A stretch of 64,000 nucleotides of DNA from Bacillota bacterium. Its GTDB lineage: Bacteria; Bacillota; Clostridia; Acetivibrionales; DTU013. The position numbers and the translations under genes are program-made. This document shows, in pieces, positions 18,479 through 26,999 of this stretch (within the stretch, counting starts at the first letter, position 1; the number at the start of each line of letters is the position of its first letter). The stretch covers positions 1 to 64,000 of the forward strand of contig JAEWQC010000079.1 of NCBI GenBank assembly GCA_023399355.1, in the 5' to 3' direction. The notes beneath the pieces were generated by a model that did no database searches, was not told the DNA's origin, and saw only the letters and a program-made list of their open reading frames with translations.

Positions 18479-19393
18479 ATGCAGTTTCTTTGCATTGGGG
18501 TTAACGGCAGCGCTGATGCGGTAATGCAACACATAACAAATGAACTCCAGCAATTGAAAAACAAAAAAATCAATTACTCCATTAATGAGGTGAATTCCGA
18601 GGGATCGACTTCCATCATTTGTACGGTAAATGATGGCAGATTTTACAGAGAGAAGTCCATTGAGTCCTACAGGGTACTAAAAACATATATATCGAATGCA
18701 TTGGCCGATTATATTATCCGACAGTATGAGGAAAGACTACTGACCAGAATCATTCATAGCAACTACTGTTATTTCAATTCAGTTGAGAAGAAGGAAATAC
18801 TGAGCAAGGCTCTTAATATAATTAGAAATGAAGATAAGAACTTTTTCAACAGCCTTTTCCAGATAAGGAGAAGGAATGTTATTATCAGACGGCTGATGGA
18901 TTATTTCGATAATTCAAACAATATTATCCTTGATGGCTTCGTGAACTTCAGGCTGAAGGAATATATCAAGGACCTTGAAGACATCGTCGATAAAGCAGTG
19001 GATGACTTTCTTATGGATCGTGAGTATAGGGAATTTATCAGATTGCTGAGGTATTTCGTCGATATACAGGAACCCAAGCTCGATACCGTCCATGTCATTG
19101 TAGGGTACGATAACAGGTATACCTTGTTGGATGAGTCAAAAAAGGAAATAACCAATGAGTGCATACAAGAGTATGTTAATGAGATAGCCGAAGGAGAAAT
19201 TAACTATGATGATTTGCTGGTCAGCTCTCTTATTACATTCGCGCCCCGAAAAATCATTATACACGGAACGGATCAGTTCCGGAACAAGGAACTGATGGAA
19301 ACCATCAAAAATGTTTTTTCAGGCCGGGTCGTAACCTGCCAGGGCTGTGAGGTTTGTGCCGTGAGTCTGGTCAAGAGTGAAACGAAGAAATAG
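18479..19393 (+). CDS. ytxC: Putative sporulation protein YtxC
   Basis: 304 aa from the ATG at 18479 (AAGGGA about ten bases upstream; a GTG three codons earlier sits too close to it). The block LDGFVNFRLKEY (about 150-161) is the YtxC hallmark, and the C-terminal part with PRKIIIHG and a Cys cluster (TCQGCEVC) fits the family. Present in endospore formers; biochemical role unknown. A strong terminator follows the stop at once. Confidence 0.85.
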   Translation: MQFLCIGVNGSADAVMQHITNELQQLKNKKINYSINEVNSEGSTSIICTVNDGRFYREKSIESYRVLKTYISNALADYIIRQYEERLLTRIIHSNYCYFNSVEKKEILSKALNIIRNEDKNFFNSLFQIRRRNVIIRRLMDYFDNSNNIILDGFVNFRLKEYIKDLEDIVDKAVDDFLMDREYREFIRLLRYFVDIQEPKLDTVHVIVGYDNRYTLLDESKKEITNECIQEYVNEIAEGEINYDDLLVSSLITFAPRKIIIHGTDQFRNKELMETIKNVFSGRVVTCQGCEVCAVSLVKSETKK

Positions 19394-19419
19394 GCTGGCG
19401 ATCGCCAGCCTTATTTTTT
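19391..19419 (+). terminator. Rho-independent terminator of ytxC
   Basis: GGCTGGCG (19393-19400) pairs with CGCCAGCC (19403-19410), followed by TTATTTTTT. Confidence 0.9.
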
Positions 19420-19481
19420 GCTTATTTTACATAATGAGCTCACCTAAAGGGTTTTTCTACAAAAAAATTTTTCTATAGATA

Positions 19482-19509
19482 TTGACAACTGGAGATGAAA
19501 TGATAAAAT
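19482..19509 (+). promoter_or_regulatory. Putative sigma-A promoter in intergenic region
   Basis: TTGACA (19482-19487), 16-bp spacer, TAAAAT (19504-19509). No ORF follows before the terminator at 19671-19695. Confidence 0.5.
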
Positions 19510-19515
19510 ATATCG

Positions 19516-19697
19516 TGTAACACAATATCATGTATAAACAGATTTGAATTTATACATAATATAGTTGGGTTACTAAAATTAAGAAAATTAATTTTTTACT
19601 AAAGATAAAATACTAAAGAACAAACGACAAAAACACAAAGCATACAAATGAAGAGAATCCGGGGAAAGAAAAGAGAGTCAGCGACTCTCTTTTTCCC
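19516..19697 (+). ncRNA. Candidate small RNA between promoter and terminator
   Basis: About 180 nt lie between the promoter-like sequence and a strong terminator (AGAGAGT/ACTCTCT with T run, 19672-19694). No reading frame of useful length and no ribosome binding site are seen in it. It may be a small RNA or a long leader. Not recognised as a known family. Confidence 0.35.
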
Positions 19698-19892
19698 TTT
19701 TCTATAGAGATTGCCGCCAAAGTTCCTCGGGGTGCCGCGGGCTGGTTGTTGACTTAGGTCAAGTGTTCGCCTGTGTACCCTGGGAATTTTTTTATTGGTA
19801 CTTTTATGTTATAATGATGACGAGGCAGAGGAATGTCTCGTTCTGAGGTTATAGTGACAGGCGTACACTATTAAATTTCTGGAGGTACAGGT

Positions 19893-20711
19893 TTGAAATC
19901 AATTGGTTTTGTGGGGCCCAGCGGTTCCGGAAAAAGTCACAGGGCTTCATGGGTTGCAAGAGAAAGAGGAATAACATTCATTATAGATGATGGCCTTCTT
20001 ATTAAAGTGAATCAGGTTATCGCAGGAAGCTCGGCAAAAAAGGAAAAGACAAGAATCGGTTCTATTAAAAGAGCTTTGTTTAATGATCAAACGCATGCCC
20101 AGGAAGTCATGAATGCCATCAAACTGCACAAGCCTGATTCAATACTGATCCTGGGAACTTCCGATGAGATGGTCAGCAGAATAGCGCAGAAACTGGAACT
20201 GCCGGAAATAAGCGAGACTGTGTATATCACCGATGTTGCCGATGAATTTGAGATAAAGCAGGCCATTGCCACAAGAAGGCAGCAGGGCAAGCATGTCATA
20301 CCGGTTCCTACCTTTGAAATCAAAAAGGATTTCTCAGGGTATTTTCTTGATCCTCTTCAGATCTTTCGCAGGAAAGGAAAGGGCAATTTTCAGCTTGACG
20401 ATGAAAAATCCGTTGTCAGACCGACCTTTAGCTACCTTGGGAACTATACCATCTCCGACTACACCATCTATCAAATAGTAGAATATGTAGTGACCAATAT
20501 AAAAGGCGTCAGCAAGATCTCGCGCTTCAGAACGGAGAACCGGCCGGACGGTATCACGATGGAGATGGATCTGATCCTTATATATGGCTGCCCAATCAGG
20601 TCGTTGATCCAGGATATTCAGCAAAAAGTGAGCGAAGAGGTTGAAAAGCTGACGGCGCTGAATATCAAGCAAGTCAATGTCACTGTAAAAAGCCTTGTCA
20701 TTGAAAAGTAG
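19893..20711 (+). CDS. P-loop ATPase with C-terminal Asp23/Gls24-like domain
   Basis: 272 aa from a TTG start with GGAGGT seven bases upstream. Walker A GPSGSGKS lies at residues 8-15, and the first ~165 residues form a small NTPase domain. The last ~90 residues (YTIYQIVEYVVTNIKGVSKI ... VNVTVKSLVIE) match the alkaline-shock Asp23/Gls24 fold. The combination is seen in Clostridia, but its role is unknown, perhaps an envelope stress or cell-wall-linked switch. A TATAAT box at 19810-19815 could be its -10. Confidence 0.75.
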   Translation: MKSIGFVGPSGSGKSHRASWVARERGITFIIDDGLLIKVNQVIAGSSAKKEKTRIGSIKRALFNDQTHAQEVMNAIKLHKPDSILILGTSDEMVSRIAQKLELPEISETVYITDVADEFEIKQAIATRRQQGKHVIPVPTFEIKKDFSGYFLDPLQIFRRKGKGNFQLDDEKSVVRPTFSYLGNYTISDYTIYQIVEYVVTNIKGVSKISRFRTENRPDGITMEMDLILIYGCPIRSLIQDIQQKVSEEVEKLTALNIKQVNVTVKSLVIEK

Positions 20712-21027
20712 CAGTGATTTTAATGGTATGAATTTTTGTTTTGTACTTAGCTTTGAAGATACTTTGTGGTGGCAAAGAAATAGGCAATAGATTTTTTCGC
20801 CTTCCGCGGATGGATCCGGAATATTTGAATATCAAATTCTTGCAAAAGTCCCATACACCTTAAATAGCACATCTTTCCTTGATTTATTCCCGGATGCGTA
20901 TTCTTTATTCATGCATATGGATTCCGGTTTCTTAATACTCAATCTTATTGTCGGCAAAGGGAACGTAGAAACAGATAATGCATAAAAATTCTACATTAAA
21001 CAACAAAATATACATAAAAGGTAATAG
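20712..21027. other. Gene-free intergenic stretch
   Basis: About 315 bp of A+T-rich sequence after the P-loop/Asp23 gene. I see no reading frame with a ribosome binding site and no terminator of clear quality. Confidence 0.5.
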
Positions 21028-21056
21028 TTGACAACAACAAAATATTTGGTTAATAT
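21028..21056 (+). promoter_or_regulatory. Putative sigma-A promoter of the cryptic biosynthetic cluster
   Basis: TTGACA (21028-21033), exact 17-bp spacer, TAATAT (21051-21056). It lies about 290 bp before the first large gene of the cluster and about 70 bp before the short ORF at 21128. Confidence 0.6.
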
Positions 21057-21127
21057 AGTGATATTAAATACTTATTTGGCTTTTTAATAAGAATCCTGTA
21101 AATAAGGTTTTTCGGAGTTACCAAAAC

Positions 21128-21241
21128 TTGAAAATACAAATGACAAATGAATATAAGGTACAAATTCTGAAAGATGTTAATTGTCCCTATGTCGCGTTAA
21201 CGTATGATGCTGAAATAACAGGTTTGGCTTTGCAGTGCTAA
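21128..21241 (+). CDS. Possible short peptide (37 aa), candidate precursor
   Basis: Reading frame from TTG 21128 (CGGAG about 11 bases upstream), or from ATG 21140 for 33 aa. The peptide reads about MKIQMTNEYKVQILKDVNCP at its start and ends in EITGLALQC; it has two Cys, one near the middle and one at the very C-terminus. It lies between the cluster promoter and the first enzyme gene. Size and place suit a precursor peptide, but coding potential is unproven and it could be chance sequence in a 5' leader. Confidence 0.3.
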   Translation: MKIQMTNEYKVQILKDVNCPYVALTYDAEITGLALQC

Positions 21242-21343
21242 ATGTTTCTTATTTGGGATCGGTATTCTTTTTGCTTAAATGCATATTTTCCGCTTCTTCT
21301 GTGCAGACGGGTCTATTAATTTCAAGAGAGGAAAGACATCAAT

Positions 21344-21673
21344 ATGTGGGAATTAATGGTAAAAGGTGTTTGTGTAAATCCTGGATCTGTCAGAGGTGAA
21401 AGCAGGCTTGTAAGTTCTATGGAAGATATTGAGAAGGTTTGCCCCGGGGACATTATAGTTTTGCCTGATAGCCATCCTATGTATGCATTGGCAGTAATGT
21501 CTGCATCGGCGGTTATTTGTGAATCTGGCGGAAAATTGTCACACATCTGCATTGTTTCCATGGAAATGGGAATTCCCTGTATTACTCAGGCGACCGGGGC
21601 GATGAACAATATTAGCAACGGCCAACAAATATATGTTGATGCAGAAAGGGGCGAGGTATATCTTGTTGAATGA
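21344..21673 (+). CDS. Stand-alone PEP-utilising enzyme mobile (swivelling phosphohistidine) domain
   Basis: 109 aa, the whole of a PEP-utilisers domain. The active-site signature ESGGKLSHICIVSMEMGIPC carries the phospho-accepting His67. In PEP synthase, PPDK and rifampin phosphotransferase this domain carries phosphate between two other domains; here it stands alone with no ATP-grasp or PEP-binding partner nearby. RBS AGAGAGGAAAG precedes the ATG. The next gene overlaps its end. It may be a phosphate carrier to, or a structural part of, the neighbouring unknown protein. Confidence 0.8.
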   Translation: MWELMVKGVCVNPGSVRGESRLVSSMEDIEKVCPGDIIVLPDSHPMYALAVMSASAVICESGGKLSHICIVSMEMGIPCITQATGAMNNISNGQQIYVDAERGEVYLVE

Positions 21674-22697
21674 AAAATACAAGATACAGGCATATAAGCA
21701 ATCCTTAAAATCTGCATGGGGTTATAACGATTATAATGATTGGCCCATTAAATTTAATTCTATCATGCATTTGTTCCTGGAAGAGTTCACGCAGGAAATA
21801 TTGGATGATCTGGATGAAATTACGAAGCAAGGTATCCCTGCACAGGATGTAGCACGTGCATTTTCCAATCCAGCCAGGATTTACAGGATTATCAATTCCG
21901 TGTTGTTTGGAATGAAAAAACTTGGCAAGAGTATAAACCATCAAAAGGAAATTACTATTTATCTGCTTGATCTGGTAAAACAATTGAAATTCGGCTCGGA
22001 ATTTAATGAAGAGGGGATCAATATAATTTTAGGACCGAAAGAGCTGGATACCGTTTGCAGGGAAATCCCCCTAAAACGTGCCGATGAAAATTCATCAGCA
22101 CTATTACAAAGGTTCTGCGGGGTTATGTGGGCATATACAGAGGTGATATTTTTCCGGGCACATGATGTGACAAAAGAGATTCATGGCCCCTATAAAATAT
22201 CCGGGTCATTTTCTAATTTGCTTATTCGGGAATACATGAATTTGAACCCTTCGATAATTTGGAGGGATACGCCGTTACTACCCTTTGAAGACATTTGTGT
22301 CTATACGGAATATTCATCTGATCTGGCATTGTCTATAGATTCGTACAACCATCTTTTTTTGCAGAACGGTAACTATAAGAACGATTTGCTTTCCTATGCG
22401 GTCCGATGCGGCGATAAGCTGCTGGACATCAGTGATTTGCCGGAAATCATTAAAATGATGTTTGAAACGATAAAGAGTATTCATCAATGGGCGGACCAGG
22501 CGAATTGGCATGAGATTACCAAACGCTATGCAGATATATATTGGTATAGGAAAAAGCCCCTTCGCAATATACTTGGACTTGATTGGACAGTCCCTAAACA
22601 GGTATATGAAAAAATCGATAATGGTGAAATAGATGCAAGGAGAAAAGAGAATTTATCTGCAGAACAGATTGACAGGTTAATTCAATTGATCGTATAG
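21663..22697 (+). CDS. Unknown protein, translationally coupled to the swivelling-domain gene
   Basis: About 344 aa from the TTG at 21663, which overlaps the end of the upstream gene by 11 bases and has GAGGT six bases upstream; an ATG at 21633 lies too deep in the neighbour. Soluble, mainly helical by composition, with Trp-rich patches (SAWGYNDYNDWP, IKSIHQWADQANW) and no motif I recognise. The overlap with a phosphohistidine domain suggests the two act together. Confidence 0.6.
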   Translation: MLNEKYKIQAYKQSLKSAWGYNDYNDWPIKFNSIMHLFLEEFTQEILDDLDEITKQGIPAQDVARAFSNPARIYRIINSVLFGMKKLGKSINHQKEITIYLLDLVKQLKFGSEFNEEGINIILGPKELDTVCREIPLKRADENSSALLQRFCGVMWAYTEVIFFRAHDVTKEIHGPYKISGSFSNLLIREYMNLNPSIIWRDTPLLPFEDICVYTEYSSDLALSIDSYNHLFLQNGNYKNDLLSYAVRCGDKLLDISDLPEIIKMMFETIKSIHQWADQANWHEITKRYADIYWYRKKPLRNILGLDWTVPKQVYEKIDNGEIDARRKENLSAEQIDRLIQLIV

Positions 22698-22789
22698 GAA
22701 ATAAACAACATTTTATATAAATTCTAATCAGTAAACTCCCTTTCAATAAAAAGAGATTTTCGGGAGTGTTTTAAAGGAGAAATGATTTT

Positions 22790-23743
22790 GTGATTAATTT
22801 AGAGAAAATTGCCGCGCATCCCGATAAATTGAGAAGGATGGAGGGACGCATACAGGAAAGGAACGCTGGATGGTATAAGACCCTTTGGCCAGTTATGGCT
22901 GATCTGTCGCACATACCGTATGCGATTGTCAAAAGTGAGGCTTTATCTGTATTAGCATATGGAGGGACCGGATTCAGGGATTCCAATGATATCGATATTT
23001 TAGTTTCAAGAAGCAGTTTAATGCAAATAGATGAAGTGTTCAAAAAACATGGTTTTAAGACACTTTTGACAGACGAACATGGCAATCCGAGGGAGCTTTC
23101 AAGGGCTGAGAGGGTTATGATGCTGAATTCACATCAGGTGATACCCTATGTCTTCGAGTTAGGCGATGACGTTAAAGCATTGGATGTTGATGTAAATGTA
23201 GATATTTATTGGGGAGAGTATACAGGGCCAAGAATCAGTATGGACGATTTTTTATCCGATACCATAAATATCGAGTTGTATGGACAGAGTTTCAAGACCC
23301 TATCCATTCTAAAGACTTTTGTTGGGGTGTGCCTGCATCATTATAGGGAAATGAATGCTCCATACATTTTTAAGATTTGTAATCCTTTCACAACCCGCAT
23401 GTTTCAAGACATATATTGTCTGTACAAGCGGCACATGGAAAAGGATCTGGAGCATTTGCTGGATTATGCCCAAAAGTACTCAATCCAGGAATATATTTAT
23501 TTTATGCTGTATTATACGAGCCTGGCCTTTACTGATAAATCACTGTCAGACAGAGTGAAGGTTTTTGAAACTCCTGAAGGAAAAGAGCATTTGAATAAGT
23601 ATGGTCTGTCTGATGGAGAAAGAAAGGATTGGAGAACTGACTTTTTTGACAGGCTGGATGCACAGGAAATATATAGCACCATAGAATCAGATTTATCAGT
23701 TCTTGATAAAATGAAAATTGATGCTGTCTGGGGTATGCTTTAA
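22790..23743 (+). CDS. Nucleotidyltransferase family protein (PF14907-like)
   Basis: 317 aa from a GTG start. The core motif GGTGFRDSNDIDILVS (about residue 60) gives the polymerase-beta-type G-G/S ... D-x-D metal site, and a third acidic position is likely in LDVDVNVDIYWG. These nucleotidyltransferases occur repeatedly in peptide natural-product clusters (for example some lasso-peptide loci), where their substrates are mostly undefined. Context: between an unknown protein and an ABC exporter. Confidence 0.7.
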   Translation: MINLEKIAAHPDKLRRMEGRIQERNAGWYKTLWPVMADLSHIPYAIVKSEALSVLAYGGTGFRDSNDIDILVSRSSLMQIDEVFKKHGFKTLLTDEHGNPRELSRAERVMMLNSHQVIPYVFELGDDVKALDVDVNVDIYWGEYTGPRISMDDFLSDTINIELYGQSFKTLSILKTFVGVCLHHYREMNAPYIFKICNPFTTRMFQDIYCLYKRHMEKDLEHLLDYAQKYSIQEYIYFMLYYTSLAFTDKSLSDRVKVFETPEGKEHLNKYGLSDGERKDWRTDFFDRLDAQEIYSTIESDLSVLDKMKIDAVWGML

Positions 23744-23944
23744 CTACCACTTTATAACTGAACTTTTATATGCCGGATACATATAATGATGAATTCATTC
23801 TCCAATCTTTCAGGAATATAATACCGGAGAGCGCGGTTCAGGAATTTGTCAGATGCCTCTGGAAATGAGAGTAAAGGGCAGAAAAGACGGATAGTCCTGA
23901 ATCCTTTTTTCATTATACGCAGCTATATTTACAGAGGGGTTCAA

Positions 23945-24751
23945 ATGAATAGTTTCTTGAAACAACTGGGGGTTTATCAGCTACTCATCAGTAATTCATT
24001 CCGCCAGCGATATACGTATCGTTCCGGAGTCTGGATGCAAATTCTTGATGGGATTTTGTTCGTGTTCATGCAGGGCAGCCTTTGGACAGCGTTAATACGG
24101 ACCGGATATGCCAAGGTGACGTTAAAAGAAATGATATCCTTTGTCGTTATCAATTCTTTAGTTAACTATGTTACATCTTTCAATGCGGCCAGTAACATTT
24201 CCAATCGAGTAGAAGACGGTTCAATCGCTACCGATTTAATCCTCCCAATCAATTTTAAGTGGAAGCTCTTTTTTGAAAATATTGGAGAGAACTTTTTTGA
24301 TGTAATTTTCTCGGGAGTTTCAGGATTAACAGTTGCCCTTATTCTTTATGGCACAGCTGCGCCTGCTGGATTGTGGCAATTCGCGGCTTTTTTACTTACT
24401 GTAAGTTTTGGTATACTGATTTCTCATCAAATTATATATCTATTTGGGTTATCAGCCTTTTGGATTATCAAGCCCTGGTATATTAGCTTCCTGACAGGTG
24501 CATTGACCAAACTTTTCGGGGGTGTCGTTATACCTCTATGGCTTTATCCGGATTGGCTCGTTACGATTAGTAACTTTCTGCCATTTCGCTTTATTACCTA
24601 TGAACCTATCCAAATTTATCTGGGAAAGCATAATGGCTTTCAATCTCTTGAATGTGTGATCATGCAGGTATTTTGGATACTATTGCTTCTTATTGTTGAA
24701 AAGGTTATTTGGACAAAAGCTTCTAAAAAGATTTTTGTTCAGGGGGGATAA
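23945..24751 (+). CDS. ABC-2 type exporter permease
   Basis: 268 aa from the ATG at 23945 (AGAGGGG upstream); an earlier in-frame TTG would add 33 residues without support. Six membrane helices of the ABC-2 / DUF990 kind (VALILYGTAAPAGLWQFAAF, LLLLIVEKVIW). It pairs with the next permease two bases downstream and the ATPase after that; together they resemble COG4587/COG3694/COG4586 exporters, often used for drug or product export. Confidence 0.85.
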   Translation: MNSFLKQLGVYQLLISNSFRQRYTYRSGVWMQILDGILFVFMQGSLWTALIRTGYAKVTLKEMISFVVINSLVNYVTSFNAASNISNRVEDGSIATDLILPINFKWKLFFENIGENFFDVIFSGVSGLTVALILYGTAAPAGLWQFAAFLLTVSFGILISHQIIYLFGLSAFWIIKPWYISFLTGALTKLFGGVVIPLWLYPDWLVTISNFLPFRFITYEPIQIYLGKHNGFQSLECVIMQVFWILLLLIVEKVIWTKASKKIFVQGG

Positions 24752-24753
24752 AT

Positions 24754-25557
24754 ATGAAGCTTTTTTCAACTTGGATATCATTTATTGTCTTTAAGTATAA
24801 AATGGTTATGGAGTATAAAGGTGCTTTTTGGGCAGCAACTGTTTCCCAGGTACTATGGTATGGAGTGGACTTTCTATTGATTTGGGTAGTTGTCAGCCGA
24901 TTTAAAAATTTGGCCGGCTGGAGTGCGGATGAAATTATTTTTCTTTATTCCATCCAGCTTATTACCTATGCAATCGCAGGTACCTTCTTCTTCAACAGTT
25001 GCACATCTCTTGGTAAACGCATCCAATCCGGTGCATTTGACGAATCGCTTACAGTACCTGTACATCCGCTACTATATGAGGTAATGTCTAATTATAATAC
25101 GGATTATATACGGCATATATGTTTGGCTCTTATCATTTTTATTACAAGCTTTGTGCGCTTAGGGCTTAGTTTGACCATTTCCAGGTTTTTCATGCTGATT
25201 ATTTTTTTGATGGGAGGTGCATTAATACAGGCAGGGGGATTATTAATCTTTTCAGCACCTAACTTCTGGATGATTCGTGGAGAAAAACTGCTGAATCTGT
25301 TCTTCTATGAAACCATCAGTTTTATACGATATCCCATCACGATATACCCCCTTGTTTTACAGGGAATTTTAATCTTCGTACTGCCTTATGCCTTTGTCAA
25401 CTTCTATCCGGCTCAATATTTTTTAGGCAAAAGTGATTTTTCCATCTTCAGTCCGGTTTTTCAGTATTTGACCCCTGCAGTGGGTGTCCTGGTTTTTTTG
25501 TTTGGTGTGTGCTTCTGGAATTGGAGTCTAAAAAGGTATCAAAGCACAGGTTCATAA
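24754..25557 (+). CDS. ABC-2 type exporter permease, second subunit
   Basis: 267 aa, about six membrane helices, COG3694-like. Starts two bases after the stop of the first permease with GGGGGATAAAT as ribosome binding region. It ends 13 bases before the ATPase gene. It forms the heterodimeric membrane part of the exporter. Confidence 0.85.
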   Translation: MKLFSTWISFIVFKYKMVMEYKGAFWAATVSQVLWYGVDFLLIWVVVSRFKNLAGWSADEIIFLYSIQLITYAIAGTFFFNSCTSLGKRIQSGAFDESLTVPVHPLLYEVMSNYNTDYIRHICLALIIFITSFVRLGLSLTISRFFMLIIFLMGGALIQAGGLLIFSAPNFWMIRGEKLLNLFFYETISFIRYPITIYPLVLQGILIFVLPYAFVNFYPAQYFLGKSDFSIFSPVFQYLTPAVGVLVFLFGVCFWNWSLKRYQSTGS

Positions 25558-25570
25558 GAGGAGGATATTT

Positions 25571-26554
25571 ATGGCTTTTATTGAAGTAGACGATATCTCC
25601 AAGAACTATCAGATCTACAAACATGAAAAGGGATTCCTCAATAACATAAAGTCCTTGTTTCACAGGGAATACACAGTCAAGGAAGCAGTCAGGCATGTCA
25701 GCTTTTCCATTGAACGTGGGGAAAAGATCGGATACATTGGAATGAATGGCGCAGGAAAATCCACGACAATAAAGATGCTTTCAGGCATTCTGACCCCCAG
25801 CTCCGGTACAATTTCTGTCGGCGGATTGATTCCCTATGAGCAGCGCAGGGAAAATGCCAGACAGATGGGGGCTGTATTTGGACAACGTTCCAGACTTAAC
25901 TGGGATTTGCCTATGGCCGATACTTTTGAACTCTATCGTAAAATGTACGATATCGATCCTGATCGTTTTGAACGTAACATTCAAGTTTTTACAGAACTTT
26001 TAGATATGGGAGAGTTCATAAACCGTCCCATACGCCAATTAAGCCTGGGGGAAAAAATGCGGGCAAATCTCGCTTTGGCCTTTCTTCATGATCCTACGGT
26101 GGTATATCTGGACGAACCTACCATAGGGCTCGACGTGGTTGCCAAAAGCCGGATCCGGGAGTTTATCCGGGAAATCAATCGAAGCAGTAAGGTCACGGTT
26201 ATGCTTACGACGCACGATATGACGGATATAGAAAAGATTTGCGAACGTCTGATTTTTATCCATCATGGTGAAATTTTTTACGATGGTTCACTGGCAGAAT
26301 TTAAAAATACTTTCGGTTCGGGCTATAAAATTATTGTGATAAGCGCTGATACTTTAGAAACAGATCATATCGGCTTAACGCTGATATCGTATGAAGACAG
26401 CAAATACGTTTTTACAGGAGATAAACGTACTCTTAGTGTTGAACAGGCCCTTGCTGCTATTACAGGACAAAAGAAAATCATTACATCATTGCAGGTAGAT
26501 GAGTCTTCCATCGAGAGTATTGTGATGAAGATAGCGGGTCATACAGAACAATAA
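25571..26554 (+). CDS. ABC transporter ATP-binding protein
   Basis: 327 aa. Walker A GMNGAGKST (about 57-65), signature LSLGEKMRANLA (about 157), Walker B VVYLDEPT and H-loop TTHDM. The long form with an extra C-terminal domain fits the COG4586 class that works with DUF990-type permeases. RBS GAGGAGG. Likely exports the product of this cluster or confers self-resistance. Confidence 0.92.
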   Translation: MAFIEVDDISKNYQIYKHEKGFLNNIKSLFHREYTVKEAVRHVSFSIERGEKIGYIGMNGAGKSTTIKMLSGILTPSSGTISVGGLIPYEQRRENARQMGAVFGQRSRLNWDLPMADTFELYRKMYDIDPDRFERNIQVFTELLDMGEFINRPIRQLSLGEKMRANLALAFLHDPTVVYLDEPTIGLDVVAKSRIREFIREINRSSKVTVMLTTHDMTDIEKICERLIFIHHGEIFYDGSLAEFKNTFGSGYKIIVISADTLETDHIGLTLISYEDSKYVFTGDKRTLSVEQALAAITGQKKIITSLQVDESSIESIVMKIAGHTEQ

Positions 26555-26743
26555 CGAGGCAAAAGATATTCCTCACTTCTTGGCTCTTTTTCTTTAGCAA
26601 AAAGCCTGGGTGGTGGGTACTGATTCTGTTTTACGGGCGGCGAGCATATCTCCCGCCTCGCTGAATCGCAGCAGCGGTAAAGAGTTGTTTCTACAGCCGG
26701 AACATTTTCACTTGAACCGCTGTGTTATGAGGGGAGGATTATT

Positions 26744-26986
26744 ATGACTTACAGTAATAGCGAAATCATTGAAATATTATCGAATGTCCTAAATGTGGAT
26801 GCGGCAGAATTAAACAATATTGACCCAAATGATCATTTGGAACGATACGGCTTAGTGTCAATAAATACTATTAAATTAATATCTTTGCTGGAAGAAAAAT
26901 ACGAATTTGAATTTCGGGATGAAGACTTAATTTTTGACAAATTTAATACACTTAATAAACTTTATGTTCTGTTAAATAATTATTAA
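26744..26986 (+). CDS. Acyl carrier protein (phosphopantetheine carrier)
   Basis: 80 aa, one carrier domain. The phosphopantetheine site is Ser39 in RYGLVSINTIKL, where the usual DSL is replaced by VSI. Acidic helix II/III segment LLEEKYEFEF fits. RBS GGGGAGG. Followed after 13 bp by an FkbH-like HAD enzyme, which in other systems loads a glyceryl unit from 1,3-bisphosphoglycerate onto such a carrier. Confidence 0.8.
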   Translation: MTYSNSEIIEILSNVLNVDAAELNNIDPNDHLERYGLVSINTIKLISLLEEKYEFEFRDEDLIFDKFNTLNKLYVLLNNY

Positions 26987-26999
26987 TGAGGTATTCATA

